This document shows, piece by piece, positions 62,272 to 64,000 of a stretch of DNA of 64,000 nucleotides. The position numbers and the translations under genes were made by a program. Source of the DNA: an uncultured Porphyromonas sp. (lineage in GTDB: Bacteria > Bacteroidota > Bacteroidia > Bacteroidales > Porphyromonadaceae); assembly GCF_938046015.1 (NCBI RefSeq), contig NZ_CALIXW010000036.1, positions 129,717 through 193,716 of the forward strand. Reading direction: 5' to 3'. Position 1 is the first letter of the stretch. Every line of letters begins with the position of its first letter. The notes beneath the pieces are model-generated. The model saw only the letters and a program-made list of their open reading frames with translations, had not been told where the DNA came from and did not search any database.

Positions 62272-63756
62272 CTAGAGTGCGTCAAGAATGGTGTCTACAA
62301 AGAACTGGAGCAGGTTGTCCTTAGTCGAGAGCTGTAGGGTGAGCTCGCCCTGCGTCCTATCCGACACCATGAGGACGTACTGTAGCTGCTGTAGGCGCTG
62401 GTAGACTGCAGGCTTGGTCATAGCCTGGATCAGTGGGGTGAGGAAGGAGCGCTGTATAAACTGCTCGAGGTCGAAGAAGAGGTAGACATACTTGCCCTTG
62501 ATCTGCTCGGCGTAGACAGGGGTAGGGCGGCCAGCCTGCGGCTGCAGGAGCTCGCCGACGCGTGCACTGCTGATCAGGTAATTGATCCCATTGCGATGCC
62601 CTATGTCGAAGGTCATCCCATCATGCTGTATACGGTACTGATGTGCTCCCGTAGAGTCTACTGCAGCGAATCCTTCCGACCCGATCCACTTGGCTACGCT
62701 ATCTATGGCGTCGGGCTGTGTACTCTCTGCATAGGCATAGGCATTATTGCTAGACCCAAGCTCGGAGATGGCTAAGACACCCTCTCCACTGATGAGGGAG
62801 TTGAGGAGCATCGTCATGCGGGCCTCTTCTGCATTAGATGTCGCGGCTAGGCCTAGCTTCTTCATAGCTGCTGCCATGTTACTATTGATGCCGATTACTA
62901 GGTCGGGGGACTTGGGGAGATACTTGTCGAGGGTGCCCGTGATGCTTTGGGCGTAGATGAGCTTCATCCTATTCTCGACCTTTTGCTGCTCTACCTTGTC
63001 TTTGTAGACGGGCTGTACTGTGATACGCAGTCGTCCCGATTCAAAGTTCGCTCCGAAGACGATCTTGCTCACCTCTGTGGTGGCGTAGGCTGGCAGCGTC
63101 GAGCTCTTGTCGAGGCTCTTTAAGTCTAGGTAGGCACGGATATCGCCCTTGGCCTGCTGGAACTGCTCGAAGTACTTCGTCTCGGCGAAGGACTGCCCTT
63201 TCTTCGGCTGCATTGTCTCCTGGAGGAGTTGCTTGATCTGCGTGCCGACCTCAGGGACGGCGATGAGGAGTGTCTTCTTGTCGTAGGCTACGATCTCTTG
63301 CCCCTCAGGACCCGATTTGGGGCTAAGTAGGGTGTAGCCCTGCTCCTCTGTCTGCTTGAACTCTGTGCTGCTGAAGAGCTTCTTGAGCTGCTTCTCGAGA
63401 TCGCCACGGTCGCTCACGCGCATTAGGAGTGCTGCCTTGGCGCGAGGGCTATGATAGAAGTAGATGGGGGAGCGGAGGTCGATCCCTAGCTTCTGAGGCT
63501 CAGAGAGGAGGCTCTGTAGGAAGGGCTTGGTATCGGGCGATACGAGGCCTTTCTCCAGTGCTTGCTGGATCTTGGCCTTGCGTGCCTTGTCCTCTAGGCC
63601 TGCCTTCTGCGCTAGCTGGTCGAGGTGGATGGCGGTGACGAGCTCAGCATCTCGAGGGATGGCCTGCTCGTAGGAATTGGACTTGCTGCAACTCGCTAGG
63701 AGGAGGATACCTAGGCCTAGGGTGCATGCCGTGCGGCGTAGACGTGTGATGTACAT
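62272..63756 (-). CDS. DUF4836 family lipoprotein
   Basis: Uncharacterised Bacteroidetes lipoprotein, 494 residues. The signal ends in LLLASC with lipidated Cys23, so it is anchored in the envelope. The N-terminal IPRDAELVTAIHLDQLAQKAGL segment is typical of the family, which is rich in alternating strands and helices. No catalytic motif is visible. It heads a group with the ABC ATPase and permease, and an envelope role linked to that exporter is possible but unproven. Confidence 0.87.
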   Translation of the reverse strand: MYITRLRRTACTLGLGILLLASCSKSNSYEQAIPRDAELVTAIHLDQLAQKAGLEDKARKAKIQQALEKGLVSPDTKPFLQSLLSEPQKLGIDLRSPIYFYHSPRAKAALLMRVSDRGDLEKQLKKLFSSTEFKQTEEQGYTLLSPKSGPEGQEIVAYDKKTLLIAVPEVGTQIKQLLQETMQPKKGQSFAETKYFEQFQQAKGDIRAYLDLKSLDKSSTLPAYATTEVSKIVFGANFESGRLRITVQPVYKDKVEQQKVENRMKLIYAQSITGTLDKYLPKSPDLVIGINSNMAAAMKKLGLAATSNAEEARMTMLLNSLISGEGVLAISELGSSNNAYAYAESTQPDAIDSVAKWIGSEGFAAVDSTGAHQYRIQHDGMTFDIGHRNGINYLISSARVGELLQPQAGRPTPVYAEQIKGKYVYLFFDLEQFIQRSFLTPLIQAMTKPAVYQRLQQLQYVLMVSDRTQGELTLQLSTKDNLLQFFVDTILDAL

Positions 63757-63791
63757 AGTGTTTCCTTTTAGAATGAGTGTATTCCGTGCTG

Positions 63792-63799
63792 TAAATGTA
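63792..63799 (-). promoter_or_regulatory. Weak promoter-like element for the DUF4836 gene
   Basis: Minus-strand TACATTTA differs from TAnnTTTG at the last base, 36 bp before the start. It lies inside a small dyad (GCTGTA at 63788-63793 with TACAGC at 63807-63812), which might be an operator. Confidence 0.35.
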
Positions 63800-63981
63800 G
63801 TAATTCTACAGCAATCTAAACCGCAGCTTTTCTTCCTTGCTTAGTGTGCTGCCGCATGAGGGCAAAGGTGACCTAGCCCAAGTATAGAGGAGGAGCAAGC
63901 AGTCAGGGGGCAGAGATCTGCTGGGGACTCGAGCAAAGGGAGCTAGAAGCCTCAGCAAGATGACAGCTTAGTCTCAGCTTC

Positions 63982-64000
63982 GCGAGGGATATCAGTCAGG
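63982..64000 (+). repeat. Phased-dyad intergenic repeat, copy K (cut by window end)
   Basis: The first unit, CGAGGGATATCAGTCAG, is seen before the window ends. The remaining units should lie beyond base 64000. The 244 bp from 63757 otherwise contain only the promoter-like dyad of the DUF4836 gene. Confidence 0.8.

Overview
The window is a 64 kb stretch of G+C-rich chromosome from a member of the Bacteroidota, most likely Bacteroidales and probably a Porphyromonas-like anaerobe. Supporting signs are the Bacteroidetes-type promoters (TAnnTTTG) without clear Shine-Dalgarno sequences, a SusC-like-sized TonB receptor, Bacteroidetes-only families (DUF4836, DUF4924, DUF4199, TamA-like outer-membrane lipoproteins), a PepO-type M13 peptidase, and a GDP-fucose pathway beside envelope genes. 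The genus is an inference. About 42 protein genes are present. No rRNA, tRNA, CRISPR array, prophage or insertion sequence was recognised.

Layout. 1-4.2 kb: tkt-rpiB-GH20 hexosaminidase (cut by the left edge). 4.7-8.1 kb: sodium:solute symporter and TonB-dependent receptor. 8.2-10.2 kb: split chromate transporter pair and murI. 10.3-12.4 kb: pepO. 12.7-17 kb: cbiET (cobalamin), aroE, and a TamA-like outer-membrane lipoprotein. 17.7-21.7 kb: purA-folC-MFS. 22.2-26.2 kb: greA-HIT-ABC-F-manA-merR. 26.9-31.8 kb (+): nucleotide-pyrophosphatase-like lipoprotein, DUF4924, prfC, GH109. 32.2-36.8 kb: DUF4199, GT2, apbE, YejM-like sulfatase. 37.3-49.2 kb: gmd-fcl-tamB-tamA-like-priA. 50.1-53.9 kb (+): NhaC-type antiporter, GNAT, CbiG-CbiF fusion. 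54.3-59.3 kb: dprA, second GH20, glyA. 60-63.8 kb: DUF4836 lipoprotein and an ABC exporter. The genes mix housekeeping, envelope assembly, late corrin-ring synthesis and host-glycan breakdown.

The most striking non-coding signal is a dispersed intergenic element found once in every gap longer than about 240 bp and nowhere else. It is about 84 bp long and is usually four imperfect dyads (consensus CTGAGGGATATCAGTCAG) whose centres are exactly 22 bp apart. It occurs in both orientations. In all seven full four-unit copies that follow the common plan, the second dyad has a C/G-centred core (GACGTC-like) instead of TA. The outermost half-sites form terminal inverted repeats. I know no named family for it.

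Other observations: none of the 41 complete genes ends in TGA (25 TAG, 16 TAA) despite the high G+C. PriA has lost its Walker A lysine and its motif VI arginine-finger sequence while keeping all eight zinc cysteines. A 66-bp AT-rich near-perfect palindrome lies between two divergent genes. The NhaC-type antiporter carries a three-copy in-frame tandem repeat near its N-terminus.
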